Source of the DNA: Streptomyces malachitofuscus
GTDB lineage: Bacteria > Actinomycetota > Actinomycetes > Streptomycetales > Streptomycetaceae
NCBI RefSeq assembly: GCF_014650055.1
Contig: NZ_BMUF01000005.1
Location: forward strand, 433,330 to 497,329
Direction of reading: 5' to 3'
Length of the DNA: 64,000 nt
The number at the start of each line of letters is the position of its first letter. Position 1 is the first letter of the stretch. Under the pieces are notes generated by a model. That model was given only the letters and a program-made list of their open reading frames with translations. It was not told the origin of the DNA and made no database searches. Below are positions 17,196 to 25,447 of this stretch, one piece after another. Made by a program: the position numbers and the translations under genes.

Positions 17196-17984
17196 ATGCT
17201 CGATGCCACCACCCGCTCTGGGGGCACCGCCGCGGCCTCTCCCCGGGCCGCCGCCACCGACCTCGCGGTCGCCGTCCCCCCGGCCGCTCCCGCTCTCGTG
17301 CCCGCCGCGGGCCGGCCCGCGCGATGCGCCAGAGTGCTGCTGTCGCCGTGGTCACGGCTGTCGTTGCTCGTGGTGCTGCTCGCCTCCGCGGCCTCGGCGA
17401 TGCTGGTCCTGGAGCCGCAGCGGCTGCTGACGGACGGCTGGCCGGACCGGCTGGGCGGGGCCGCGGCGGTGGTGGCGTACGCGGTGGCCTACGGGGTGTG
17501 CACGGTGGCGTTCGTGCCGCGTCCGCTGCTGAACCTCGCCGCGGGGGCGTTGTTCGGCTCGCAGCTGGGGCTGGCCGCCGCACTGGGCGGCACGGTGCTG
17601 GGTGCCGGGCTGGCCTTCTGTCTGGGGCGGGCGCTCGGCCAGGAGGCGCTCCGTCCGCTGCTGCGCGGCCGCTGGCTCAAGGCGGCGGACAACCAGCTCA
17701 GCCGGCACGGCTTCCGCTCGATGCTGGCGGCGCGGCTGTTCCCGGGGATCCCCTTCGCCGCCTCGAACTACTGTGCCGCCGTCTCCCGCATGGGCCTGCT
17801 GCCGTTCCTGCTGGCGACGGCGCTCGGTTCGGTCCCGAACACCGCCGCCTACGTGGTGGCCGGCGCCCGCGCCTCGACGCCGACGTCCCCGGCCTTCCTG
17901 ATCGCGCTGGCCTGTATCGCCGTACCCGGCCTGGCCGGCGCGGTGGTGGCGTGGCGCAAGCGGCACCGGCTGCGCGGCCGCTGA
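17196..17984 (+). CDS. TVP38/TMEM64-family (SNARE-associated Golgi/DedA-like) membrane protein
   Basis: A 262-residue inner-membrane protein of the DedA/VTT superfamily. An Ala/Pro-rich cytoplasmic N-terminus of about 45 residues comes first, then about five or six hydrophobic segments. The family core is visible as FVPRPLLNLAAGALFG, GAGLAFCLGRALG and RLFPGIPFAASNY, the last containing the conserved Arg and Pro of the re-entrant hairpin. Members are lipid scramblases or transporters. It may partly replace the disrupted DedA gene at 6.1 kb, but that is speculation. Confidence 0.85.
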   Translation: MLDATTRSGGTAAASPRAAATDLAVAVPPAAPALVPAAGRPARCARVLLSPWSRLSLLVVLLASAASAMLVLEPQRLLTDGWPDRLGGAAAVVAYAVAYGVCTVAFVPRPLLNLAAGALFGSQLGLAAALGGTVLGAGLAFCLGRALGQEALRPLLRGRWLKAADNQLSRHGFRSMLAARLFPGIPFAASNYCAAVSRMGLLPFLLATALGSVPNTAAYVVAGARASTPTSPAFLIALACIAVPGLAGAVVAWRKRHRLRGR

Positions 17985-18003
17985 CGGGGCAGCCGGCGGT
18001 GCG

Positions 18004-19173
18004 TCAGACCGCCTCGAGAATCATCGCGTTGGCCAGTCCCCCCGCCTCGCACATGGTCTGCAGGGCGTAGCGGGCACCGCGTTCACGCATCGCGTGGACC
18101 AGGGTGGTCGTCAGCCGGGTGCCGCTGGCGCCGAGCGGATGCCCGAGGGCGATGGCACCGCCGTGGACGTTGACCCTGGCGAGGTCGGCGCCGGTTTCCT
18201 GCTGCCAGGCCAGGACCACGCTGGAGAACGCCTCGTTGACCTCGAAGAGGTCGATGTCGCCGAGCGTGAGGCCGGCGCGGCGCAGCACCTTCTCGGTGGC
18301 CGGGACGACACCGGTGAGCATCAGCAGCGGGTCGGAGCCGGTGACGGCGAAGCTGTGCAACCGCGCGAGCGGACGCAGGCCGAGCCGTGCGGCGGTGTCG
18401 CTCGAGGTGATGAGCACGGCCGAGGCTCCGTCGTTGATCGGGCTGGCGTTGCCCGCGGTGACGTTCCACTCGATCTGCGGGAAGCGCTCGGCGAAGGCCG
18501 GGTCGTGATAGGCGGGCCGGAGGCCGGCCAGGACCTCGGTGGTGCTGTCCGGCCGTACGCACTCGTCGCGCGCGACCCCGTCGAGGGGCGCCAGCTCGGC
18601 GTCGAAGAGCCCGGCGTCCCAGGCCGCGGCGGCCCTGTGGTGGGAGGTGACGGCGAAGGTGTCCATCTGCTCGCGGGTGATCGACCACTTGGCGGCGATG
18701 AGTTCGGCGCTGATGCCCTGCGGGACGAGGCCCTCGGGGTAGCGCTCGGCCACTCCGGGGCCGAAGGGGTCCTTGCCCTCGGGCACGTTGGACCACATCG
18801 GCACCCGGCTCATGGACTCCACACCGCAGGCGACGACGATGTCGTACGCGCCGGCGATGACGCCCTGGGCGGCGAAGTGGACGGCCTGCTGGGAGGAGCC
18901 GCACTGGCGGTCCACGGTGGTGGCCGGGACGGACTCCGGCAGACCGGCGGACAGGGCCGCGTAGCGGGTGGTGTTCATGGCCTGCTCGCCGACCTGGTCG
19001 ACGGTGCCGCCGATGACGTCGTCGATCAGTCCCGGGTCGACACCGGAGCGCTCGACGAGGGTGCGCAGGGTGTGGGCGAGGAGATCGACGGGGTGGACGT
19101 GGGCCAGGGCGCCGTGCGGCTTGCCCTTGCCGATGGGGGTGCGTACGGCTTCGACGACGACTGCGTCACGCAT
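18004..19173 (-). CDS. Acetyl-CoA acetyltransferase (thiolase)
   Basis: A 389-residue cytosolic thiolase that interconverts acetyl-CoA and acetoacetyl-CoA, or cleaves longer 3-ketoacyl-CoAs. Catalytic elements are all present: the nucleophilic Cys in DRQCGSSQQA (near residue 91), NEAFSS, the His in GHPLGASG, and the second Cys in MCEAGG near the C-terminus. AAGGAGG precedes the ATG. It is divergent from an HxlR regulator over a 130-base spacer that contains two inverted repeats, so it is a likely target of that regulator. Confidence 0.93.
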   Translation of the reverse strand: MRDAVVVEAVRTPIGKGKPHGALAHVHPVDLLAHTLRTLVERSGVDPGLIDDVIGGTVDQVGEQAMNTTRYAALSAGLPESVPATTVDRQCGSSQQAVHFAAQGVIAGAYDIVVACGVESMSRVPMWSNVPEGKDPFGPGVAERYPEGLVPQGISAELIAAKWSITREQMDTFAVTSHHRAAAAWDAGLFDAELAPLDGVARDECVRPDSTTEVLAGLRPAYHDPAFAERFPQIEWNVTAGNASPINDGASAVLITSSDTAARLGLRPLARLHSFAVTGSDPLLMLTGVVPATEKVLRRAGLTLGDIDLFEVNEAFSSVVLAWQQETGADLARVNVHGGAIALGHPLGASGTRLTTTLVHAMRERGARYALQTMCEAGGLANAMILEAV

Positions 19174-19231
19174 GGTGCGGGCCTCCTTGGCCGGTCGGGC
19201 GGTGACGGTGGCGCTCCGGGAGCGGCGTACT

Positions 19232-19296
19232 GGTGAGTAGGAAATCCGAACTCACCATAGCGCTGTAGGTTGGAAAATCAAACCCTCACCTAGACT
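19232..19296. promoter_or_regulatory. HxlR/thiolase divergent control region
   Basis: GGTGAGT (19232-19238) and ACTCACC (19250-19256) form a perfect 7-base inverted repeat. GGTTG...CAAACC follows at 19268-19284. A TAGACT -10 box (19291-19296) lies seven bases before the HxlR ATG, with TTGGAA 15 bases upstream. These repeats are candidate HxlR operators. Confidence 0.5.
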
Positions 19297-19303
19297 TGCC
19301 CGT

Positions 19304-19777
19304 ATGGCCGCCTCCTCCAAAGACCCGCGCCCCTGCTCCATCGCCGACACGCTCGCGCTCGTCGGCGAGAAGTACTCGCTGCTCGTCCTGCGCGAGGTGT
19401 GCCTCGGCAACGGCCGTTTCGACCAGCTGGTGCGCAACATCGGCGCGCCGCGCGACATCCTGGCCACGCGACTGCGGCGGCTGGTCGACGCCGGAATCCT
19501 GGTCAAGCACCCCTACAGCGAACGCCCGCAGCGCTTCGAGTACCGGCCCACCCGGGCCGGGCTGGAGCTCGAGCCCGTTCTGCTGATCCTCAAGGAGTGG
19601 GGCGACCGCCATCTGCGTCAGGACGGCGACCTGCCGATGGTGCTCGAGCACAGGTGCGGTGACGAGTTCGTTCCGGTCGTCACCTGCCGTGCCTGCGGCG
19701 GCGAGGCCCGGCACGAGGAACTGACGCCCCACCCGCAGTCCCCGGGGTGGACGGTGGGCGGCCCGGCGGCGGCCTGA
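19304..19777 (+). CDS. HxlR-family transcriptional regulator
   Basis: A 157-residue regulator. The winged helix-turn-helix spans about residues 12-100, with the family pattern at CSIADTLALVGEKYSLLVLRE, then FDQLVRNIGAPRDILATRLR and RFEYRPTRAG. The C-terminal extension carries HRCGDEF and a CRAC pair (C-x2-C), which could bind zinc or sense oxidants or aldehydes, as known for some HxlR members. It appears leaderless. It is divergent from the thiolase gene, its probable target. Confidence 0.88.
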   Translation: MAASSKDPRPCSIADTLALVGEKYSLLVLREVCLGNGRFDQLVRNIGAPRDILATRLRRLVDAGILVKHPYSERPQRFEYRPTRAGLELEPVLLILKEWGDRHLRQDGDLPMVLEHRCGDEFVPVVTCRACGGEARHEELTPHPQSPGWTVGGPAAA

Positions 19778-19929
19778 GCACGGGCGGCGAGCCGCAACGC
19801 CCCTGCACCGGGGGTTCATCTTGGGGCGCTACGCTTCGCCCTCGGCGCGCCTGATCATCGATCACCGCAGACGGCGGTGAGGTGTGCCCTTCGCCCGTCC
19901 CACGATCGGCACTTGGACTCCGTTACCTC

Positions 19930-20805
19930 ATGTCTTGGTTTGAATCCCTCATCCTCGGGCTCGTCCAGGGGCTGACCGAGTTCCTGCCCGTCTCCTCCAG
20001 CGCGCACCTGCGGCTGACCGCGGCCTTCTCCGGCTGGGAGGATCCGGGCGCGGCCTTCACCGCGATCACCCAGATCGGCACGGAGACGGCGGTGCTGATC
20101 TACTTCCGCAAGGACATCGGCCGGATCCTGTCCGCCTGGACCCGCTCCCTCACCGACAAGGAGATGCGCCGGGACCCGGACGCGCGCATGGGCTGGCTGG
20201 TGATCGTCGGCTCGATCCCGATCGGCGTGCTCGGGGTGACGCTCAAGGAGCAGATCGAGGGACCGTTCCGTGATCTGCGGCTCACTGCGGCGATGCTGAT
20301 CGGCATGGGCATCGTGCTCGGCGTCGCCGACCGGCTCGCGGCACGGGACGAGACCGGCGGCCGGCACCGCGTGGCCAAGCGGCGCAAGGAGCTCGGGGAC
20401 CTCACCGTCAGGGACGGCCTGATCTACGGCGTCTGCCAGGCCATGGCGCTCATCCCGGGCGTCTCCCGCTCCGGCGCCACCATCAGCGGCGGCCTGTTCA
20501 TGGGCTACCGGCGGGAGGCCGCGGCCCGCTACTCCTTCCTGCTCGCCATCCCCGCGGTGCTGGCCTCCGGTCTGTTCGAACTGAAGGACGCGTCCGAGGG
20601 CGGACACGTCTCCTGGGGGCCGACGCTCTTCGCGACCGTCATCGCCTTCGCGGTCGGGTACGCGGTGATCGCCTGGTTCATGAAGTTCATCTCGACCAAG
20701 AGCTTCATGCCGTTCGTCTGGTACCGCATCGTGCTCGGCATCGTGATCATCGTCCTGGTCGCCATGGGCACCTTGAGCCCGCACGCGGCGGAGTCGGCGG
20801 GCTGA
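19930..20805 (+). CDS. uppP: Undecaprenyl-diphosphatase (bacitracin resistance, UppP/BacA)
   Basis: A 291-residue polytopic membrane enzyme that dephosphorylates undecaprenyl diphosphate, recycling the lipid carrier for peptidoglycan and other cell-wall polymers. Both active-site motifs are present: [13 protein letters not shown] near the N-terminus and [13 protein letters not shown] in the second half. About eight hydrophobic segments follow the BacA pattern. The ATG at 19930 begins [10 protein letters not shown]; no strong ribosome site is visible. Bacitracin resistance on overproduction is established for the family. Confidence 0.95.
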   Translation: MSWFESLILGLVQGLTEFLPVSSSAHLRLTAAFSGWEDPGAAFTAITQIGTETAVLIYFRKDIGRILSAWTRSLTDKEMRRDPDARMGWLVIVGSIPIGVLGVTLKEQIEGPFRDLRLTAAMLIGMGIVLGVADRLAARDETGGRHRVAKRRKELGDLTVRDGLIYGVCQAMALIPGVSRSGATISGGLFMGYRREAAARYSFLLAIPAVLASGLFELKDASEGGHVSWGPTLFATVIAFAVGYAVIAWFMKFISTKSFMPFVWYRIVLGIVIIVLVAMGTLSPHAAESAG

Positions 20806-20918
20806 ACCGGGGCGGGGCGTGCCCGGGCGGGACGTGACCGGGGCACGTGACCGAGGACATACGGCACGGGTAGCCGTCCGGTAGCGCACTGTCAGCGCCT
20901 GGGCCTAGGCTTGTCCGC

Positions 20919-21098
20919 ATGTCCCCCGACTTAACGACCCCTGGTTCCGTGCGGCCCGCCGCAGAGGTCAACGAGCAGATCCGCGCCCTGTGGCTGCGCG
21001 CGGGCGGCTCACTGTCCCCCCAGGAGCGCGCCGAGTACGAGCTGCTCGTGGTCGAGTGGGCGGCGGCGATCCGCGGCCGGGTCGTCGAAGCGGCCTGA
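20919..21098 (+). CDS. Small hypothetical protein, 59 residues
   Basis: A short frame starting MSPDLTTPGSVRPAAEVNEQ and ending GRVVEAA, with strong G/C third-position bias. A TAGGCT -10 box lies seven bases before its ATG (leaderless). The central part (IRALWLRAGG, then SPQERAEYELLVVEW) looks like two amphipathic helices. I do not recognise a named family. It stands alone between uppP and a convergent SDR gene. Codon bias and promoter placement argue that it is real. Confidence 0.65.
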   Translation: MSPDLTTPGSVRPAAEVNEQIRALWLRAGGSLSPQERAEYELLVVEWAAAIRGRVVEAA

Positions 21099-21126
21099 CC
21101 CTCCCCCGCCCTTTCGCCGCCGCGCG

Positions 21127-21867
21127 TCAGCGTCCGCCCGCGACCCTCAGGACCGTCCCCGTGGTGTACGAGGCGTCCGGCGACATCAGCCACGCCACGG
21201 CCGCCGCGATCTCCTCAGCCTGTCCGGCCCGGCGCAGCGGAATGCTTCCGGCCATCTCCCGGGCCCGGTGCGGGGCCCCCATGGCGGCGTGCATCTCCGT
21301 GTCGATCAGCCCTGGGGCGACCGCGTTGACCCGGATCCCGTCCGGGCCGAGCTCCTTGGACAGCCCCAGGGTCAGGGCGTCGACGGCGGCCTTGGTCGCG
21401 GCGTAGTGCACGTACTCGTTCGGACTGCCCAGCGTGGCCGCGCCCGACGAGATGTTCACGATGACGCCCTCACCGCGGGGCACCATCAGCTGGGCGGCCC
21501 GCCGCGCACACAGCATCGTTCCCATCAGGTTGACGTCGAGGACCCGCCGCAGCGTCCCGGTGTCGGCCTCCGTGAACCGCCCCAGCGGCCCGGTCACCGC
21601 CGCGTTGTTCACCAGTCCCGTCACGGGCCCGAGCTCCCGCTCCGCCGCCTCGAAGAGCCGCTCGACCTCGGCCTCGACGGAGGTGTCGGCGCGCACGGTC
21701 ACGGCACGGGCCCCGGACGCCCGCACTCCGTCCGCCACCCCCTCGGCGGCGGCGGAGTCACGCACATAGTTCACCACCACGTCGTGTCCTTCCGCGGCGA
21801 GCCGCAGACAGGTCGCGGCCCCGATCCCCCGGCCGCCCCCGGTGACCACGGTGACCAGACGCTTCAT
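21127..21867 (-). CDS. SDR-family oxidoreductase
   Basis: A 246-residue classical short-chain dehydrogenase/reductase. The NAD(P) motif TGGGRGIG (9-16), NNAAVTG, the catalytic Ser and YAATK (Tyr/Lys active site) are all present, and PGLIDTEM follows. It resembles 3-oxoacyl/glucose-1-dehydrogenase-type reductases; the substrate is not identifiable. The ATG at 21867 is chosen because GGAGG lies about seven bases upstream (CCTGGAGGAATTC). The next gene is divergent across a 229-base spacer with a strong inverted repeat. Confidence 0.9.
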   Translation of the reverse strand: MKRLVTVVTGGGRGIGAATCLRLAAEGHDVVVNYVRDSAAAEGVADGVRASGARAVTVRADTSVEAEVERLFEAAERELGPVTGLVNNAAVTGPLGRFTEADTGTLRRVLDVNLMGTMLCARRAAQLMVPRGEGVIVNISSGAATLGSPNEYVHYAATKAAVDALTLGLSKELGPDGIRVNAVAPGLIDTEMHAAMGAPHRAREMAGSIPLRRAGQAEEIAAAVAWLMSPDASYTTGTVLRVAGGR

Positions 21868-21942
21868 GAATTCCTCCAGGCAATGAGCACGAGACAGCGG
21901 CGCGCCGGTCCGGGGAGACCTGCACCTACGCATAGTTGCCCT

Positions 21943-21979
21943 GTCTACAACCACTGTGCTGGGTAATCTGGTTGCAGAC
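21943..21979. promoter_or_regulatory. 11-base-arm inverted repeat upstream of the TPR membrane protein
   Basis: GTCTACAACCA and TGGTTGCAGAC pair with one mismatch (a G-U pair in RNA) across a 15-base loop. The element sits in the spacer between the SDR gene and the large unknown gene. It is either an operator or a leader hairpin for the plus-strand gene, which starts 118 bases later. Confidence 0.45.
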
Positions 21980-22096
21980 GGGCCACGCGTGGTCCAAAGG
22001 CGCAGCCACGCGAACTTTACTTGCCGTCCTGCTTCGCGCTCGGCACGGTCGGACGACCGCGCGCAGTTGTGCCCGCTTCGCATGCCGGAGACGGCG

Positions 22097-24817
22097 ATGT
22101 TCCATCACGCGAGAGAAAATCAGAGGAGCCTCACGGCACCCTTGCCCGCCCCGCGTTTCATCGCCTGGTGGGTGTGGAGCGCGGTGGGTTTCGGCGGTTT
22201 GGTGGCCGCGCTGTGGTGGGCGGGGGGTGACCATCCCGGCTGGCAGCGTGAGGGATTCTTCGGAGTCGTCGGCTTCGCCGGCAGGGTTTTCGGGGGTCTC
22301 GGAGCCGTTTTCCGGATCAGCGGTGACAAGGGGGCCTCGATCGGTGCGCGGCTGGCCTTCCTGCTCACTCTGCTGCTGCTCCTCTACGTCCTGTGGCGGG
22401 CGACCCGTGCCTGGCTGGCCTACAAGCCGGGGCCGGTCGATGTGCAGCAACTCGAGGACGCCACCCAGGAAGGAACGGTGAAACCGTCCGATGTCGACCT
22501 GACGGCCAGACTTCGCCGCCATCTGTCCGACAGCACCATGTACCCCCCTACGACGCTCCCCGCGCAGGCACCGGTCGAGAGCTTCCTGGAGCTGCTCGGT
22601 GACGTCGAACTGGACCCCGACAAGCTGGGCAGTGCTCTGCCCAAAGTACTCAGCCGGCTCCGCCCGAAACTTGCCTACCGGGTGAGCGGCATCCTGCAGT
22701 CGCGGGACACCGGGCCCGAAAGGTTCGGCATCACCATCACCGTCACGGCATTCCTGTTCGGCAGTTCGCGCGTGATGACGATATGGGGAATGGACTGGGA
22801 CGAGGTCATCCGCAAGGCCAGCATCTGGGTGGTCAGTACGCTGTTGCCCGTGACACGCGCCGGCCGGCTTCCGCCGTGGCGAGCGTGGTGGGGCAGGGAG
22901 CTGAAGCCGGAGCTGTATCAGGCGTACCAAGCCGCGACCGATCTCAGCCGCACAGGGCGTCACCATGAGGCTCTGGAACAGTACTTCACCGCGGTGGAGC
23001 TGGATCCGGCGAATCCCTACCTGCGTGCCGAGCTGGCCGAGATGCAGGAGAAGATGGGCCTGCACATCGACGCACTCGACACGTACCAGAGGTCGCTGAC
23101 CCTCGATGGCCAGACGACACGCGGCTACTACAAGCGGCTGTGGCGGAGGCGCTGGAATCCGCACCCGAGCCGGCTCAGGTATCTGCGGCATCCTCGAAAA
23201 TATCGCGAAGTTCTCGGTGTTCGTTACCGAAATTCGATCACGCTGGGCACTCCCGAGGTGCTCGCGAAGCAGTGGTACGAACGAACAGGGACACATGGCG
23301 ATCGGACACACGAAGAGCTGATCCCCATTCTTGTCGAGCGCTACTGGCCCGCAGCAGTAGGCCTGGACGCATCAGGATCGCGCGAGGGAGAGGCGCAGGC
23401 CAAGGAACGCCTGCGCAGTCTGCTGACGGAGAAGAGGACCGATGCGCACGCCCATCTCCATGGCGCTCAGGAGGAGCGGGAAATCAGGCTGATATTCCAG
23501 CGGGCCTCCATGCAGGAGACGAAGCGTCTGACTGCTGACGACCGGTGGGCTCGCGCCCTTCTCTACTGGCCGTCGTCACTGTGGAGTGCGACCCGGGCAG
23601 CCTGGCCCGCAGCATATCTTCAACCGTACCGCGGCACGCACCAGCCGGTTACGCGTGGCGCATTTCTGACGAATCTCAATATCTGGGCACCGTTGAGACT
23701 GGCCTGGGCCAGTTCCGAGTACGACCGCGAGCAATCGCCCTACAGATGGCAGCGGCCGTACACGTGGCACTGGCGGAGAGGCATCGACTGGAACCGGCTT
23801 CGCATGAGTGACATCGACCGCAGGCTCACCTGGGCACGAAGGTGGCCGCCATGGCGTCGTGACTGGCTCGCACACTACAACGCAGCGTGTGCGTACGCCA
23901 TCGCGATGAACTGCCCAGGGCAGCCTGAAAGGGCGAGGCGCAGGAGGCGGCAGCTCGCAGAACGCGCCATAGAGCACCTGGAAAAAGCAGTGGTCAGCCC
24001 CAGGAAGCAGTTTGTGACGGTGGAGCGGGAATGGATGGCGGACGAGGATCCCGATCTGGAGGAACTGAGGGAGGAGAAAGAGGTTTTCGCGGACTTTCTG
24101 CGCACCGCCTACCCCGGCGTGGAGACCACCCCTGCACGACCCGCCATGAGCTTCGCTGCCGAGCAGATGAGGGAGTACGACTACCGACTCCTCACAGCAG
24201 TCGCCAAAATAATGGAGCAGGTTTGGCGCGACCGGTGCAGTGGCCCTGGCACCGATACCCACACGGCAGCCTCATGGCTCCGGGCGGAGAGCGAGATATG
24301 GGAATCCCTCCATGAAATTGTGGACAATCAGCGGGTCCACAAATGGCAGGACCGCGTGGATCTCATACATCGCGTACAAACGCACTACCATTCTGTGGCT
24401 TCGCACACTCCGGGATTCCCGCCCGAGGTGGGGCTCGACAACACCGCTCAGACGGGATTGGACATCAACCTCCAACGAATAGAACGCAAGTTCGGTCAGT
24501 TGAGGCGAGACATGGAGCCGCCCCGTCCGGACTCCGACAGCTTCTCGCCCGACGCCCCATTTCCGAATCACACACCCTATTCGAACAGTCAGGAAAGCCG
24601 GAGAGCGCTCCGGGACGCCGAGGCGGACGGCCTGGCATGGCTGAACGCGAACACGGTCCGCAAACTCTCCGTACGGTATGCCGCGACGTGGCAGAGGCTG
24701 GGCGACTGGCTGGAGCTTTCGGAGAGTCGAGAACCCTTCGGCCGCGCGGTGGAGAATGTCCCGCAGCTCACACGTCGCGCGGTTCCCAGAGTCGACGGCC
24801 GGAGGATGTCGATCTGA
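22097..24817 (+). CDS. Large membrane protein with TPR-like repeats; function unknown
   Basis: A 906-residue protein I cannot name. Two hydrophobic segments (about 21-43 and 84-103) are followed by a cytoplasmic-looking body. Two TPR-like units lie at about 273-337 (AYQAATDLSRTGRHHEALEQ, HIDALDTYQRSLTL), then long Trp/Arg-rich helical stretches. No kinase, nuclease, NTPase or TIR motif is recognisable. The DNA contains more A/T at third positions than its neighbours, suggesting horizontal acquisition. GGAG lies six bases before ATG 22097; another ATG at 22082 is possible. It stands alone between housekeeping-type genes. Confidence 0.8.
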   Translation: MFHHARENQRSLTAPLPAPRFIAWWVWSAVGFGGLVAALWWAGGDHPGWQREGFFGVVGFAGRVFGGLGAVFRISGDKGASIGARLAFLLTLLLLLYVLWRATRAWLAYKPGPVDVQQLEDATQEGTVKPSDVDLTARLRRHLSDSTMYPPTTLPAQAPVESFLELLGDVELDPDKLGSALPKVLSRLRPKLAYRVSGILQSRDTGPERFGITITVTAFLFGSSRVMTIWGMDWDEVIRKASIWVVSTLLPVTRAGRLPPWRAWWGRELKPELYQAYQAATDLSRTGRHHEALEQYFTAVELDPANPYLRAELAEMQEKMGLHIDALDTYQRSLTLDGQTTRGYYKRLWRRRWNPHPSRLRYLRHPRKYREVLGVRYRNSITLGTPEVLAKQWYERTGTHGDRTHEELIPILVERYWPAAVGLDASGSREGEAQAKERLRSLLTEKRTDAHAHLHGAQEEREIRLIFQRASMQETKRLTADDRWARALLYWPSSLWSATRAAWPAAYLQPYRGTHQPVTRGAFLTNLNIWAPLRLAWASSEYDREQSPYRWQRPYTWHWRRGIDWNRLRMSDIDRRLTWARRWPPWRRDWLAHYNAACAYAIAMNCPGQPERARRRRRQLAERAIEHLEKAVVSPRKQFVTVEREWMADEDPDLEELREEKEVFADFLRTAYPGVETTPARPAMSFAAEQMREYDYRLLTAVAKIMEQVWRDRCSGPGTDTHTAASWLRAESEIWESLHEIVDNQRVHKWQDRVDLIHRVQTHYHSVASHTPGFPPEVGLDNTAQTGLDINLQRIERKFGQLRRDMEPPRPDSDSFSPDAPFPNHTPYSNSQESRRALRDAEADGLAWLNANTVRKLSVRYAATWQRLGDWLELSESREPFGRAVENVPQLTRRAVPRVDGRRMSI

Positions 24818-24874
24818 ACGCCGACCGGGTCTCCGTGTCGGAATCCGCGCACGCCCCTTGGCTCCGGTCGTCCC

Positions 24875-25378
24875 ATGGCCAACACTGAGCCGATGACGCA
24901 GCGTGTGGAGCTCGCGACCGTGAGGGACCGGCTGGCCGTGGACGGGCTCGTCACCGAGTACGCGGTGGCCGTGGACGACGGTGACTGGGAGGCGTACCGA
25001 GGGCTGTTCACGCCGGACGGGCGGGCGGACTACCGCTCGGCCGGCGGCATCGAGGGGGACGCCGGGGCGGTGGCCGGATGGCTGGCCGAGAGCCTCAGGG
25101 CGTTCCCCGTGCGGCAGCATCTGATCGTCAACCGGCGAGTGCGGTTCGGTATCTGGGAGCAGGACACCGGTGACACGGCACAGGTGCAGGCGGACTACGT
25201 GAACCCTATGGGCCGCACCGGGCAGGACAGCGCGTCCGCCGCGCCGGACTTCGTGTGCGGCGGGCGGTGCGCCTTCGCGATGCTGCGCACGGACGAGGGC
25301 TGGCGGCTGAGCGAGGTGGTCGTACGGGAGAAGTGGCGCCGTGCTCCGGAGCGCCGGGCGGCTCCTGTGATCAACTGA
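24875..25378 (+). CDS. SnoaL-like (NTF2-fold) protein
   Basis: A 167-residue NTF2-like alpha+beta barrel of the SnoaL_4 type (LAVDGLVTEYAVAVDDGDWE, then YRGLFTPDGRADYRSAGG and a C-terminal EGWRLSEVVVREKW strand pair). Such domains are ring-hydroxylating dioxygenase beta-like or polyketide cyclase-like, and many have no known reaction. Two ATGs (24875 and 24893) are possible and neither has a clear ribosome site. GC content returns to the chromosomal norm here, after the lower-GC gene upstream. Confidence 0.8.
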   Translation: MANTEPMTQRVELATVRDRLAVDGLVTEYAVAVDDGDWEAYRGLFTPDGRADYRSAGGIEGDAGAVAGWLAESLRAFPVRQHLIVNRRVRFGIWEQDTGDTAQVQADYVNPMGRTGQDSASAAPDFVCGGRCAFAMLRTDEGWRLSEVVVREKWRRAPERRAAPVIN

Positions 25379-25447
25379 ACCGGCGTGCACTGTGCCGGAT
25401 CGGCCCCGGGACGCACACTGGAGGCACCACGGGGTAGGGAGGCGTCC

